64,000 bases of DNA from contig JAYMTF010000040.1 of NCBI GenBank assembly GCA_036897485.1, forward strand, positions 1 to 64,000, read 5' to 3'. Position numbers and translations under genes: made by a program. Numbering within the stretch: position 1 is the first letter of the stretch; each line of letters starts with the position of its first letter. This DNA is from Pelargonium nanum. Its lineage: Eukaryota > Streptophyta > Magnoliopsida > Geraniales > Geraniaceae. Shown here piece after piece: positions 28,379-43,000 of the stretch. Below the pieces are notes generated by a model. That model was not told the origin of the DNA. It saw only the letters and a program-made list of their open reading frames with translations, and did not search any database.

Positions 28379-29579
28379 TTAATGATGTGTTCGATGAACG
28401 TACGCCAGGAACCTGTTTGTACAACACGTTTTACGGGATAAGTTGCGATTTTGCTGTTGCAGAATCTAAAAATTATCATTTATGTATGTTACAGGACATA
28501 TAATATGCACGCATCAAAAGACGCAATCTTATAACGACGTTAATAAGTAAAACAATTTCAGAATTGTGTATGCAACATAACAAGTAATATTTTGTCCGAC
28601 GTGAAAGGAATGCAAATCCACCGTTTATGTATAGAATAGAGACTTTTCTCTCGACCTCAATATCAAGAGACAACAACTTTACCATTCTCAAAAAAAAAAA
28701 ACAATTATAAACAAACCCAACAAAACATTCAAGAAAGATCCATAAAACCTCAAAAAAGTTAATATGGAGTCTAAGAAAATAATCCTATGCACACAAATCC
28801 TATACGAAAAAAGTTGCAATCCCATCATTTTAAGGTCTCAAAGAGTCACTTGCGTATAAAGTAGATATTGCTTTTCTCCACCAGAATCCTCAACCTCAAT
28901 GTCAAGAGACGATGATTTTACTGTTGCATCAAAGTCATTCACGCACACAATAGAGATTGTTTTCTTCACCCTCGACTTCATAGTCAAAAGACAACAACTT
29001 TACTGTCGCGTCAAAATCACTCACGTCACAATAGAATCTCTTTTCTTTTCTAGAACCCTCACATCCTCCCCTTAAAATCAAGAAACAACAACTTTACTCT
29101 TGCGTCAACGATCACCCTAAAAGAACCCAATTACAACCAAACAATCCCAACAAAACCCAATAGAGAATGCCATGCACAAAACATCAAAGAAAGAACCATA
29201 AAAACTCAAAAGCTAGTCATATATATATACATACCTTGGATAAAAATTTAACCGTTGGAGGGGGCTTTTGTGGGAGAGACTTCAAAGACCGTGGCCTGAA
29301 TTCTGATGTGATCAGAGGGCTCCCTTTTCCGGGGACACCCTTACACACGGCCGATGACGAACTCCTCTGGCTATTTTCAGTAAACCCTATTGATCTACAA
29401 ATTAAACAAGAACACTATATTCAATAACACACACAGTACGTACTGTTTTAATTATTATCAGAAACTCAAAAAACAAGAAGATTGTTATAGAATTCAATGC
29501 AAAACGCCAAGAAAAGAAACGTGAGTTGGAGAAGATTAATCAAGAAAAGCACGTACCTGGGTCCAGCAGATTGTAACAT
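28365..29579 (-). other. Probable spliced 5' exons forming an overlapping upstream ORF
   Basis: Two short exons upstream of the coiled-coil frame splice cleanly. They are 29557..29579 (ATG then LQSAGP) and 29235..29394, with donors GTACGT and GTATGT. Together they give 61 open codons, including SQRSSSSAVCKGVPGKGSP. If joined to the acceptor ACAAACAG just left of 28417, the frame continues 15 codons and stops at 28367..28365, overlapping the main ATG at 28378 in another frame. All three frames across 28379..28416 hit stops before the main frame. So these exons are either a leader with an overlapping upstream ORF, or they join at an acceptor inside the main frame, for example near 28349. Confidence 0.4.
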
Positions 29580-30490
29580 TTTCTTCAATGGATGTGTTTG
29601 GTTTATTATATTGCTCCTATTATTGGAGAGTCTGTTAAAAAATGAGCAAGCACCAAGAATAGCTCAGGAAGCTAGAATTTAGGAAGGAGAAATGTTTGTT
29701 GGGTAATAAAATAAAATAACATAAAATTCCGAAGTAGGTGGGTTGTCCAGTGAAAGATTGGTTCAAAAGATGGCTTCTTTTTGGGTTTGGTTGCAAAGTG
29801 GTTTAGTTGCAATGAGAAGAAACCAAAATGGAGCTTCTGGGTGGTTTCTTTGTAATATTATATGGTTGTTTTCATGGAGCTCCAAGTCCTAAATTTGGTT
29901 TGGACCGGTCCGGTTTATTTGATAAAATCGGTTCATTCAACAAAAGTATGCTGAAAATATGAAAATAAAGATGTGTGTAGCTCACCTTGATGGGTCATTT
30001 AATATAGTTTCAAGTGTTAGAATTCCACATTTGTGTCCTTGCAGCTGCCTGAAATGTTCATTAGAAGAGAATGTTCCAACTACAAAACAAAACACAACAA
30101 ATTGTAAAGATTCTATCTTTTGTCATGAACACATATATGCATACATATAGATTTTAACAAAACAAGCATAGAGTGGATTTGACACATATATGCATACATA
30201 TTGATGTGTTTTGCCGGAAGCTCAAACTTAATGAGAACTCAAAAGAAGGCCTTATAGACATTACACCAAACTATAGTGTATTTTCCATAAACCTGAATCT
30301 TATGAACATTCTCAAATCTCATATAGGAAATTTAATCCACAAGCAAATTTAAAGGAATCCATCAAGCTAAGGCATGTTTTACAGCAAACTAATGAAAATG
30401 GAATACCAATTCCAAGTGAAAGAAAAATCAATCCACAATAACAAATATAAATACTTATGCAGGAAATTGCATAAATATGAGAAATTGGTA
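29580..30490. other. Intergenic: coiled-coil gene promoter and flank
   Basis: AT-rich DNA upstream of the WEB-like gene. The direct words ACACATATATGCATACATAT occur twice (about 30129 and 30183). Nothing coding is supported. Confidence 0.5.
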
Positions 30491-30893
<403 letters not shown>

Positions 30894-31080
30894 TCATGAC
30901 ATAGTTTAGGTGGGTATTTGATGTGAAAAATAGTTCTAGGCACACATGTGAATGGCAGTCACGTGAGAGTGAAACAGATCAACTTGAGCTAGCAGCTGTA
31001 ACTGCAAATGAATATATGAAATTAAGGCATTAATTAGCATCTGTTGTGAAGTATGAGTAACATTAACAAAAGAGAGAGGT

Positions 31081-32808
31081 TTAAGAAACTTTACTTTGAG
31101 GCTGATCATCTCCGTCAAGGTTGAGAATATGAGCAATCTTGAGCCAATCTTCCCCTTTTCCTTTTTTGCATCTTCTGCTCAAATCAGGACAGCCTCTGAT
31201 CTCCAGTTGTTTTAGAGCAGTAAGGCATTGCATCCCCTCAAGCAGACACAATAATTTTGGGCATTCCTGAATTTCGACAAAACTTGAAGGGAACACAAGC
31301 TTATAATTCCATTTCCCGTAGCAGCTGGTAGACGCTTCTGTTTCGTGGTTATGGCCATATGTTTGAGATTCATGAGGTCTCCTATATCTTTGGGCACCTC
31401 TTCAAGCTCTTCACATCTACTCAACCAAAGTGTTTCCAAGCTGTAAAGCTTGGTGATGGAATTAGGCAGCCTCTTCAGTCTGTTGCAATCACTAAGGTTG
31501 AGACATCTCAAATGTCTCAGAGTCCCTATAGAATTTGGCAACTGCTCTAAATCTGTAACATCAATAAGACTCAGAAGTCTCACATGCTTCAACTTATAGA
31601 TGCAAGTCTTGACGAGTTTGTCGATCCTATCTCCTCCTCCTTTTCTATCAAAACACATGCACCAAATGGTTGGCATGACAACTCTAACACATGAATCATT
31701 TTTCAGAAATGATTTTGGAACCTCTTCCCCAACCATACCTTCCTCCCTCAAAAATGACACTTCTTTAATTCTCTTATAAATCTCTTGCTCCTGTCTACCC
31801 ACACTCGCGTTTCTAAACTCATTTTTTTCTATAGACAATGCAAGATCGTGAATCAAATCATGCATATTAAAAAAAGAAACGTTTGAAAAAACATCCAAAT
31901 CTTGAAAAAACCCTCTCACAGTTAACTCTTTAATATATTGTTCACCAATGTCTTCTAGTTTTTCTGTTTTGACTGGTGAATGAAGAAGTCCGAGCGCTGA
32001 CCATTGTCGGACCAAACGAATATTTGAAAGGTTGAAATCTTTTGGAAAAACTGAGCAACAAACAAAACATTGTTTCAAAACAAATGGCAATTGGTTATAT
32101 TTCACTATCCCTTACAAATATCCAATCCCTCATATGTCTCTTTGAAAACAACATACTCCCCAAAGTTTTTATTGCTAGAGGAACACCATTACATTTTCTA
32201 ACAATATCATCACTAATTTTCATAAGATGTTGGTCATCTTCTCCCTCATTAAATGCAAATTTCTTAAACAAAGAGACACATTCACCGTGAGGAAGACCCT
32301 CTAAGTTTTGTGTAAGAATAATATTGCTACCCATGTATGAAGGTACCAAAGAATTACGAGTAGTTACAACAACTTTACCCCCACCCGAGCCACACATCAA
32401 CGATCTGTTCAACTCCAACCATTTGCCACGATCCACAACCCACACATAGTCCAAGACAAGTAACAACTTTTTGTCTTGCAAGGAGTCGTGAAGATAGCGT
32501 TGCAACTGTATAGGATCTGAGTCAATACTCTTGTCTCCAGTAATGGATTTGACAGTTTTTACCATCACTTGGTTGATACTAAACTCTTTCAAATCACCCA
32601 TCAAAGATTTGACAATATCAACTCTTTCAATAAAATCAGAAGCATGGACAAAAGAGTAAGTCATATCTCTCTGGAAGGCCACTCGAATCTCCTTGAGCTT
32701 ATGACCCATTTTGAGACGTAAAGCTATGGGATTAGAACTCGAAAAGAAATGGCGTACCTTCTGGAGAGCTTCGTAGTCAAACTCAGAGATGACTCGGCCA
32801 TCTCTTCA
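31081..32808 (-). pseudogene. Degraded CC-NBS-LRR (NLR) disease-resistance gene
   Basis: The order is that of a CNL receptor, but the gene is broken. The 5' part begins mid coiled-coil at about 32808 (EFDYEALQKVRHFFSSSN) and leads to MGHKLKEIR. The NB-ARC domain lacks its P-loop: sequence jumps from IVKSLMGDLKEF to INQVMVKTV. Kinase-2 reads LLLVLDYVW with Asp changed to Tyr. VVVTTRNS and CNGVPLAIKTLG remain. The frame then shifts with loss of sequence after VRDSEI, before KYNQLPFVLKQCF. MHDLIHDLA (MHD motif) and a few leucine-rich repeats follow, then most of the LRR is missing. Only the end, around ECPKLLCLLEGMQCLTALKQ, is kept in another frame. It relates to RGA-type CNLs by recall. No working receptor is expected. 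Confidence 0.88.
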
Positions 32809-33611
32809 AGTTCATCTGTATAGGGACAAGGATTGGGATGTATGTGTTGTTGAGCAAAAATGGAGCTTTTGGAGTGTATTTATGGTAGTTGCTCTGTAAG
32901 ATCCAAACCTTGGTATAGAGTGTGATGATAGCAATAATGTTTGGGACCTCACCAGACCACAATGAGATAAGGAAAACATTATTTAATTAAAAAAGGCATC
33001 TCCCGAATTAAAAAGAGATAAGAAAAATATAATTTAATTAAGAGCATCTCCCGAGTTAAGAAAAACATTATTTAATTAAGAGCTGGGAGGCTGAGTTTTG
33101 GAGGTGATGAGATTAGATTAGGGTTATGTGATTTATTATCAAAATGGGCCTAACTATATGGGCTTAGTCTTCTTCTTCTTCTGGAACTTGGCCAAGTAAT
33201 GGGCCATCTTTATTCAAACCGAATTTGAAATATTATATCTGCAATTAAAAACTGGGCAAACCACTAAACTCGATCTCACGGTCCGACTGAGTTTGACTCT
33301 ATCACCGGGCACCGGGCGAGAATTGATGAGGACCTGAGGGATCGGCGAATCTGCAGAGCCTTCTTTCAGAAATGGAACCTTTAAAGCCCCCCTTAAAATA
33401 TTTATTGTAACCAGGAATTGAGAGGAGCCACGCAAATGCAGGCTGTATCAGAGCTAGTTTCGTTTGTGCCTAAGTTTGTTACCTCTCGAATTAAGTTGGA
33501 CCATCCATATAAGTCAGGTCCGTTCACCTGTAATAAATATGAATAATATATAAATATAATAAACATAAATTGAATCAATATAAAAAATTGGTATATGAAC
33601 AAATCCTGTTA
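32809..33611. other. Gap between the NLR relic and the H3.3 3' flank
   Basis: It contains a short imperfect tandem repeat at about 32965..33085 (unit with AACATTATTTAATTAA and GCATCTCCCGA) and a GC-richer patch at about 33260..33430 that I do not recognise. No gene is supported. Confidence 0.5.
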
Positions 33612-33891
33612 CTAAGAACAATTATAATAACAAACTAAGTCTACATTAGATGGATCAAACAAAACATGTTCTTCAACATTAGTAGTTCCAAACAAAATCA
33701 CAAAATAATACGAAAAATATCAAACTGCACACCCCCCCTCCCACAAAAGTCTTTTCCCTTCTAAATCCCCCATCACTAATACTATCTTAATCCTATATCT
33801 AATTCATGTAGACAAAAGAAGCAACATCCAAAAACCAACATCTTCCATCTTCCATTTCAGCAACTCAAGAACACAGTCACGCACTCACAGA

Positions 33892-34652
<761 letters not shown>

Positions 34653-35402
34653 TTAAGAAAAAAATACCTAAAACAGCTCAATCACCCAAATACATAATAT
34701 TCAACAGATACATCAACTCTGATAGGTACAACAGTAAGATATTCAAACAAACATAACATTTAATTATTCATACTTGTAATTATTCAAGCACCTAAAACAG
34801 CTATATAACTCAATCCCTAATTGTTCTTCTTTCAACTGGAAAATTGGAGAGATCATCAAAACCCTAACCAAGATTACATATTCAACCAGATCACCAGCTC
34901 AAACATATGAACATATATATGAAATTCACAAGAACAGATACAGAACCAAATCTGAGTTCACAATAATTGTAATCGATACAACAATCAAATTCAGACAATT
35001 ATATTTCATTAAAATGCGAAACCAATTCAGACTCCTAAACGGCTAAACAACCCAAGGGCCAATACTTCTTCATCCGAATGGAAAATTATTTAGCAGATCA
35101 CCAGCTCAAACACCTTCACACTTGGCAAATTCACCGGAACAAATATAGAAAGTTCGACAAATTCAAACATATAAACGAGCAGATCCTAATCTTACATTTC
35201 AAGAATTGAGATTGCTACAACAATATGATTCAGAAGCAGAAGTCTAAATTTCATTCACATGAGCTATCAATTCAGGCGCGTAAACGAAAGTTAAATTCAA
35301 ACCCTAACAGTTCTTCATTCGAATGACGAATTAGAGAGATTATCAAAACCCTAACCCTAATTCACAGATTACAATAATTAAAAAATAAATAAATAAACGA
35401 AC

Positions 35403-35600
35403 CTTGAATCAGTTGAAAATTCTCTCTCTGTCTGTCTCTCTCTCTCTCTTCAAATCTTGAATGGCAGAAAGTTCAAATAAATGAGCAGTTGAGGGCTTTA
35501 TATAGAAAGGATCTGACGCGATTTGGGATGATCGGACGGATAAGATTTACTATCCATGTGCTTTCTCTAATTGAGATCGGACGGTTAAAGCAGTGTTTAC
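35403..35600 (-). promoter_or_regulatory. H3.3 5' UTR exon and core promoter
   Basis: The non-coding exon ends at 35403 (AAG followed by GTTCG) and contains a GA/CT run. A TATA box (TATATAAA on the minus strand, 35498..35505) puts the start near 35470. Upstream, CCGTCCGATC (minus strand) occurs exactly twice (35530..35539 and 35575..35584), which suggests a factor site. The factor is not identified. Confidence 0.65.
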
Positions 35601-37028
35601 TTGTGTTTTCTCGAGCGATTTGAACGGACAGGATGGTGTGTTGGAGTTGTGGCACGGATCGTCGGTACTTAATCCTATCTTCCTATTGGACAACCCAATT
35701 GCTTCCACTTCTAATTACGGTTTAACGTTTCCGTACTAGAGGGTGAGGCTAGATTGGTCATTTTGACTTGTATCAAAAGTCAAAGGACCCGAAGCAAAAT
35801 AGTAAATGGTCCTGGTACATACGGAGCTGACGATTTGAATTAGTAGATACGGCTAAACTTTACAATTTTTAAGGTCTCGGTGATTAAAATAAACATATCA
35901 ATTTTAAGATCAATAAATCTGCAAAAATTTACATGAAATTTGAACATCTTGAACTTCATTTACAACTATCAATTTGGATACTAAGTTGAGATCATATCGA
36001 TTTTGAGTACATATTTGAAAATGTTTAACATGATCCTGCACATAATAAGTTCCAAACGGGGAATTGAGTTGAATTGTTTGTACAAAGTAGGTCGAACCGA
36101 TTTGCAAATATCTCATGACAAACTTGACCATCCCTCAAATTAATCGGGCAAATTTTACATAATCCAAACTATATTATCATAAAAATTCTTATTTTTGTTA
36201 GACATACGAATATCCAAAAGGGGTTGCCGACTATATTTCAAAAAACGGTTCGTTCTTTTTACCATATTCAACTTGTGTGTATCGATTAGAACATTGTAAT
36301 AATGATACTTAACTTGAGCATCAAAGAACTCAAGCAAAAGAAGTCTTGTTTTACATATAAGTTACCCTCAGGAGTGAAACATCGTGATATCCTCGGGGGC
36401 ATAACGTTTTCCCGTGTAAAAGCCATGATACCCTCCAAGGATTCGCGAAGACAAAGCGTTCCCGTTAAACATTGTGATACCACGCTTGGAGAGTTCGTTC
36501 ATTATCCACATGACAAACTGAATTTGAACATAAAAAAGCATTTTGGGAGAGAAATTTGAAACAAAGTTAATAAAGAGACTTACGAATACTCATTTACAAG
36601 CTGCTTCGGCAACTTTCTCCAAACATACATATTTGTAACAATGCCACACAAAATGGAGAAAACAAAAACAACAATAAAAAAATTAAAATCTCTGGTGAAC
36701 TACCTATCTTTTACAAAGGTATAAAAAGAATTAGCTCTAATCTGAGACAGCTCTTCTCACAAACATATAAGGAGCCAGCTTATGCATTTAAACAAGTCCC
36801 ACGAACAATTCCCGATCGCGCCTTGCAAATCATCATCACCTATCTAACCACAACTCGGTTTCAAGTTTCAACATACGAAGCAAAGAAATAGCGCTCGTGC
36901 AATAAAACACGCAAAAGCCGCCCAATTCAAACAAATATTCTGCATTGCCACCAATGATCTATCATACCTTGCTGCAATGTCTTTATCTCCGACCAGTTTT
37001 GAGATTTTCGGGTCCTTATTGCGTCTAG
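35600..37028. other. Intergenic between the H3.3 promoter and the SCAI 3' end
   Basis: It starts with upstream H3.3 DNA and a possible hAT-like MITE left end (GGAGCTGACGATTTGAATTA at 35823). At 36370..36500 there is a GC-richer patch with repeated phrases (ACATCGTGATA and ACATTGTGATA). I see no gene. The SCAI 3' UTR probably occupies the last few hundred bases. Confidence 0.5.
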
Positions 37029-40000
37029 TCAAAGTGAGAACAAATGACTGACGCTGAGGTGATCGGAAAGCCGGTGGACAGCAGATCGAACAGCTTCGGA
37101 CGTCGGGGAGACGGCATCGGGAAGATGGGGTAGGCAAAGGGGTAGATACGGATCTTTATCATCAGATGGACAGAAAGCAGATAATACAGATCGGCAAAAT
37201 ATGAATCTGAAAGCAATACATGTCATCAAATAAGCAAACATTTGATGAAAAAAAATGTTACATGTCCCAAATCTTGTACATTTTTTTCCTGGATTAACTA
37301 CCATTTTCTTTCCCCAATTATTAATAACTGACTATATTGATACCTTAACTAAATATATGCCAATATGGTCCCTCAAATGTTAGAAAAATGACCAAAATGG
37401 TTAAGGAGCGTTAACTTTTCCATTAATTTTGCTTATGTGGCTTAAAAAATAAACAAAAATATATTAAATACGCAACCAGCGCTGATGTGGCATCTCATTG
37501 TTGCTTCTTCGGTCGCCGTTGATTGTGTAATTAATTCAATTTTCTGTTTACTTTTAATGTCATGTAAGCAAAACAAATTAAAAGGTTAATGGTACCTAAC
37601 GTTGGGACTATTTTAGACGTTTTCTAATATTTGAGGGACCATATTAGCATAAATTTAGTTCATATACCAAAATGGTCGGATCCTTGGGGGACTAAAATGG
37701 TAGTTAATCCTTTTATAAGGGTACATTATTTTGTTGATGCTTGGTCGAATCAGAAGGTGCCGAGTGTACAATATGTCTATACGGGACAAATAGCAATTTT
37801 CATAACGAAATTTGTTCAAAAAGACGGAGGTTTTGATAAATACCTAAGAATAAGCCGCCGTATAAATGGGTCAGATAGAACCTGTGCCCAAACTAGATCC
37901 AGGCTAGTTGTTGTACAGAGAATCACTTCCCACTCGGAGAAGACAGTGGATAGTATGGTCTCCGCATTATCGTAAACATCCTAAAAAAGTAGAACCTTGT
38001 GAATATGAGCACAGACTAAAATAATATAACTTGAGGAAGTTCAAATAGCTTTGAAGTCAACTTACCGAATCAATATCAGAGGTGGAGAGACCGACCATTG
38101 AGATAAATGCTTGAAGAGGAGCGGTCAAGAAAAACGTGAACTGACTTCCATTATGTGTTATATCCCCAGACGAGTTCTTGAATGACGGCCTCAGAGGCGA
38201 AAGAAGTAGAGCAGCTGTCTCGCCCCTCTCTGCACCATGTAGAACCTGAAAAATTCATCTTTCTGTGTAAGAGGCTTGAAATTACAGAGGCGCTACTTTT
38301 TTAGTAATCATTTGCAGAAAAGGTCAAAGCGTTAAACAGAAAGCTGAAGGCCTATATCTCTGGTTGTTCTTCTATAAATAGTTAGGACACAATAACAGCC
38401 CACCAGCATGCAATTCTTGAACAACTCAACAATTGTGTACAATCACATAAAGTGTATATCATCTAAACACATAAATATTCCATTTTCAGTATGACAAACA
38501 ACATATCGGACTGCGTATGAGCAGAAGGTATTTTCCGCCTTAATATAATCATACATTTAAAAACAATTGCTCCAAATATTACACTCCGTCCAGAAATGAG
38601 TGACCTTGTTTTGTTTGTTTATGTATGAATTACCAATAGTATCATATAGTAAGTTAGTTAGCATCTACTGATTTTGTTACAACATATGCATACGAGGGTA
38701 CAAGAGGAAATATCCACCAGACTACCACTAGCTAATTTCTCCTTAGTTTTTCTCAAAAAGAAAACCAAGACACTTGTTTTGGGAGGGAGTATATAATTAA
38801 GAAGAAGCAACAATTAATATTAAATTTCAGCAAAGTTTCATTCAGAAACCATATATAAAGTAATAAACGAACTAGTTATACACAAGTTATGACAAACCTG
38901 CCTTGAATGCATGGCTGTTGTCACTATCAATAATCAAGAAGAGAGGTCTTCGAGTAAAAGGAATTAAATCGCCTGGGTAGAGATTATTTAAACCTGAGAT
39001 CCAAAAGGAGAATATTATAAGAACAGAAGTAAATAGTGTATTTATAAGACATAATATTTGTTGCATGATAAACAAACACGAGGACTTATGCATGAACACT
39101 TCAAAGCACAAAACTTTAGAGCAAAATCTGATCATCGCATAGAATAGAGTATAGATACCTACCTGCATTCCCTCTGGACCCAAACCAGAGATAATTTTCA
39201 TAAAATTCATTTAACCCTCCCTTCTCATTCAAATGGGTATCCAGAATAGAGCCATTTTGACCATGGGAATTCTGAGATAGAACTTTACTTTTCGAAGAGT
39301 TCCCAGATCCTCCAGAGCTTCCTGATAAAGATGCATTACTACGACCAGCCTTACCTGCATAATTGGTCACTGTTCAGTGACGTACATAACCTGATGGGAG
39401 AAAACTACGTGACTGGATTGTCTGAACAACAGCAAATTAGAAGCAAAACAAACCTGAAGCTGATAGGTATATCAGCATAACACTATCTGGAGGGAGCTCC
39501 TCACATATGGTAGCAAGAACCTGCTCAAACATTGCACGTACATCAGACTTTGAAAAGGAAAGTGTGCATATGGACATGTGCTGTAACAAACTCAGAGGAT
39601 ATTAACCAACTTATTATAGGAATACTACTGGTAATTCACGCATAACAAACTTCTGTAAAAGAAAATAGTATTTTGGGAGAAAAAAGCTAGAGAAACGCGA
39701 CACTTATTTTGGGACAAAAATGTTAGAAAGGACACTTATTTTGGGCGGAGTGAGTATTAGCAACCACTTACACATTCTTCAATAATATATCAAGTAGGCA
39801 ACAAGCAGTTGGCAATATGTGCCTTTTGCAATGACATCACGATAACAATCACATTCCATCATAAGCTTCATATAGGGAAACTACGCCACACCAAGTATTT
39901 ATTATAAAAGGATTCACAGCAGTTCACAATTTATGCTTGTCTAAGGTGGAAATACAGAATTTTCTATTGACCACGCAATCAGAGGAGCCTGTAAAGCCAA

Positions 40001-43000
40001 CCAAGTAGGTAAACTATAAAATTACAGTTTCCCAGTATAGTGTTTGATGCACCTAGGAAAACTAGTAGACATATATTTTCATCTATCAATTGAATGGAGA
40101 AAATAAATTATTTTTTGCAAAAGAATATTTCATCGTGGAAATTGATTTACTGCTACCAATTTATGTAACTACTTCAATCTGGCCAATCATATGGTTTTTG
40201 TAACAGAAGTGAAAAGTAAGTTAACTTCTACAAATGAGGGAGCAACTGCAACAATAAAGTTAATCAATGGCGAAGAAACTTACTGCTATCAAGTGTGTCA
40301 CAGATGGACGATAGAGAACAGCTTTCCTTGGATTCGGAGGTAAAGAAGGATCAGTCATATCCGCTGCCAAGTTCATATCAATCACTCCTGAGGCTGCAGA
40401 ATGATCAATGAAAGTGCCATTTTCATTTGACTCAACTGGACGCTTTTGGTAGAAAGACCCACTTGGATCCCATTCCAAACATTGCATCATTCGGAAAGTG
40501 TCTAAAGTAATTTCTGCAAATTTCACCTGAAAATCACAATGTATGAACAGGTCAAACAGACCTCTTTTGCACCGTGACATCTCATACAAATTGTCTCAGC
40601 TCAATCACCAGTCAAAGAAAAGTAAAATATCCACCTCATTTCGATGATAGCTTGTCAGCAGCGCATCTCGAAACTTTAAAACTTTTTTTGCATGGAAACG
40701 AGCCACGTATGGAAGAGATGCTGGATGGGACTCTAACATAACACAATAACGCAGAGGCCTGGCATTCATGAAGGCAGTATCAACTTTCATGAAGCGAACT
40801 ATTTCTTGTACTACTTGCTTCCATTCTTTGAAGTTTGCTTCCTGAAAGGATACAATTCAAATGTCATATCACTACCGGTTTTCTTCAGAGTGTTATTTGG
40901 GTATTTGCTTTCAAGATGAATAAAGATGATTTTTAAACTATTTAATCATCATAATGCAAATTATATGCATTCAATTACTGGAGAGAGAGAGAGGGAGAGA
41001 TGGAATAATAGCCAGAATTTGGTTTAGAGAACAGTAAAATTAATGTGTTGGATACTTCCAACAATAACTTTGGTGATTATGCAAATATCATGTGGAAGTA
41101 TCGGTTGATAGCAAAGACACTAACTGGTAACTGTACCAATCTGTCCACAGTCTCTAAATGTGTCACATAAAATAATGTTGTTAAAAGCTTGACAAATAAA
41201 CATCAGTTCCTTTTGCACACGAGTGGAATGGGGTAACCTTCAAGCATCTCATGACAAGAATAAAGGCAATAGTTTCACATATAATCCATCTACTATTAAA
41301 TTATAGCACCCTCAACCCTTAATCATCTTTCTTGTCCACCCAGAAGAGCATGTTCAGAATGAAAAAATAAATCTCCAAGCCAAAACCAATATTGGAGAAG
41401 CCAGAAACTAAATTGATATTTTAGGGTGACTGTCTGAATGGTGTAGTACCCAACAGTTAAACTATTAAAATTCCAAGTAGGGTTACCAACTACCAACAAC
41501 TATTTCACACATTTTAAGGTACTTCAACCATAACCATTATCCCCCTAGGGCCACCACACATTACAAAACTAAAAACAACTCTGACCAATCTCTGCAATCA
41601 TACATACCTATCTAAAACTATTACATTACCTCTGATTTTACCCCCTAAAACTACCAAATATTGCATACCCACTCTTTCTGCACTTAGGAGTCCATCTTAT
41701 TGCCAGAAAACTAGATTGTCCATTACAAAAATGCCGCCTAGCCAACACACTCATAATATCAATTGCATATCCTACTCCATGAGATTACTAAGCTACAGCT
41801 GCAATCAGAAAAGACACTGATATACTTCCCTTCAAAATCAATCTCTATCTAGACTGTATTTCACTCTGGATTATGATCTTCGTGCCTAATTTCTTCCATT
41901 ACACAAGTAGGTCTTTCTTAGGTACTATTCAGAAATCATAATTCCAAAAAGTTGAACTGCAGGATACAATTTGCAATGAACAGATCAATTCCACCGCAGT
42001 GTACCTTCCACATACCTATTAAAGTAAACCAATGCTATTTCCTATCCTCGACTGAAATTAAACTCCCATATTTTCACTTATCAGAAAGGTCTTCAACAAC
42101 ATCACGATGCAATCTTAGCTGGACCAATTTGTTCATATTTAATCAAACTTATAAGATTTATAGTAATATATAGAAAAAGAAGCAACAGCGACCTGATCCT
42201 AGTGAGAAATCACAGACAAAGAGAAACAAAATTGTGTTAAATGTTCTCAAAGTGTACAGAAAATGTAATTCAACCTGAGTTAAATTCAAACTTCAATTTC
42301 TTCAGAAACTAAAATCAAGGGTGAGAAAAATAAATTCCAAAACCAATAATTAATTTTCTCAGCTACCAAACAGAACCCTGTCCCATCATAAAGCACAAAC
42401 TAGTACACTTTTTAACTAACATTCAGCGTAACAATCTATAATTGAGCTCCGAATCCACCAATTCAAGCGAAAAAACTATAAATCAAACCTATTAGACTGA
42501 TATTAATATATAGAAAAGGAAGCAACAGCGACCTGAGCCTGGTGAGAAAGCACAGATGGTGAGAAACAAAATCATGTGTTCAGTGTTCTCAATGTGTACA
42601 GAAAATGTGATTCAACCTAAGTTAAGCTCAAACATCAGTTTCTCCCGAAACTAAAATTAAGGGAGATAAAAATAATTTCACTAACTAATTTTCTCAGCTA
42701 CCAAACAGAGCCATGTGTCCATCATAAACCACAAACTATCACACTTTTTACTAACATTCAGTGTAACAATCTAAAATTAAGCTCCGAATCCACCAATTCA
42801 AGCAAAAAAAATATAAATCAAACTTAGTAGATTTATAGTGAAATATAGAGAAGAAAGTGACAGCAACCAGAGCTGGTGAGAAATCACAGACAGAGAAACA
42901 AATCGTATTCAATGTTGTCAAAGTGTACAAAAAATGTGATTCAACCTAAATTGAGTTCAAACTTCAATTTCTCCGGAAACTAGAATTAAGGGCGAGAAAA

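Noticed and set aside
26616-28382. Several long open frames on the plus strand across the coiled-coil gene
   Set aside because: They are antisense shadows of the 685-codon frame. The Glu/Lys-rich codons leave the opposite strand open as Ser/Phe/Leu-rich sequence with no recognisable domain.
36302-36559. 85-codon frame and an opposing 65-codon frame downstream of the SCAI gene
   Set aside because: No recognisable family, no promoter or splice context, and both strands are open by chance over a GC-richer patch.
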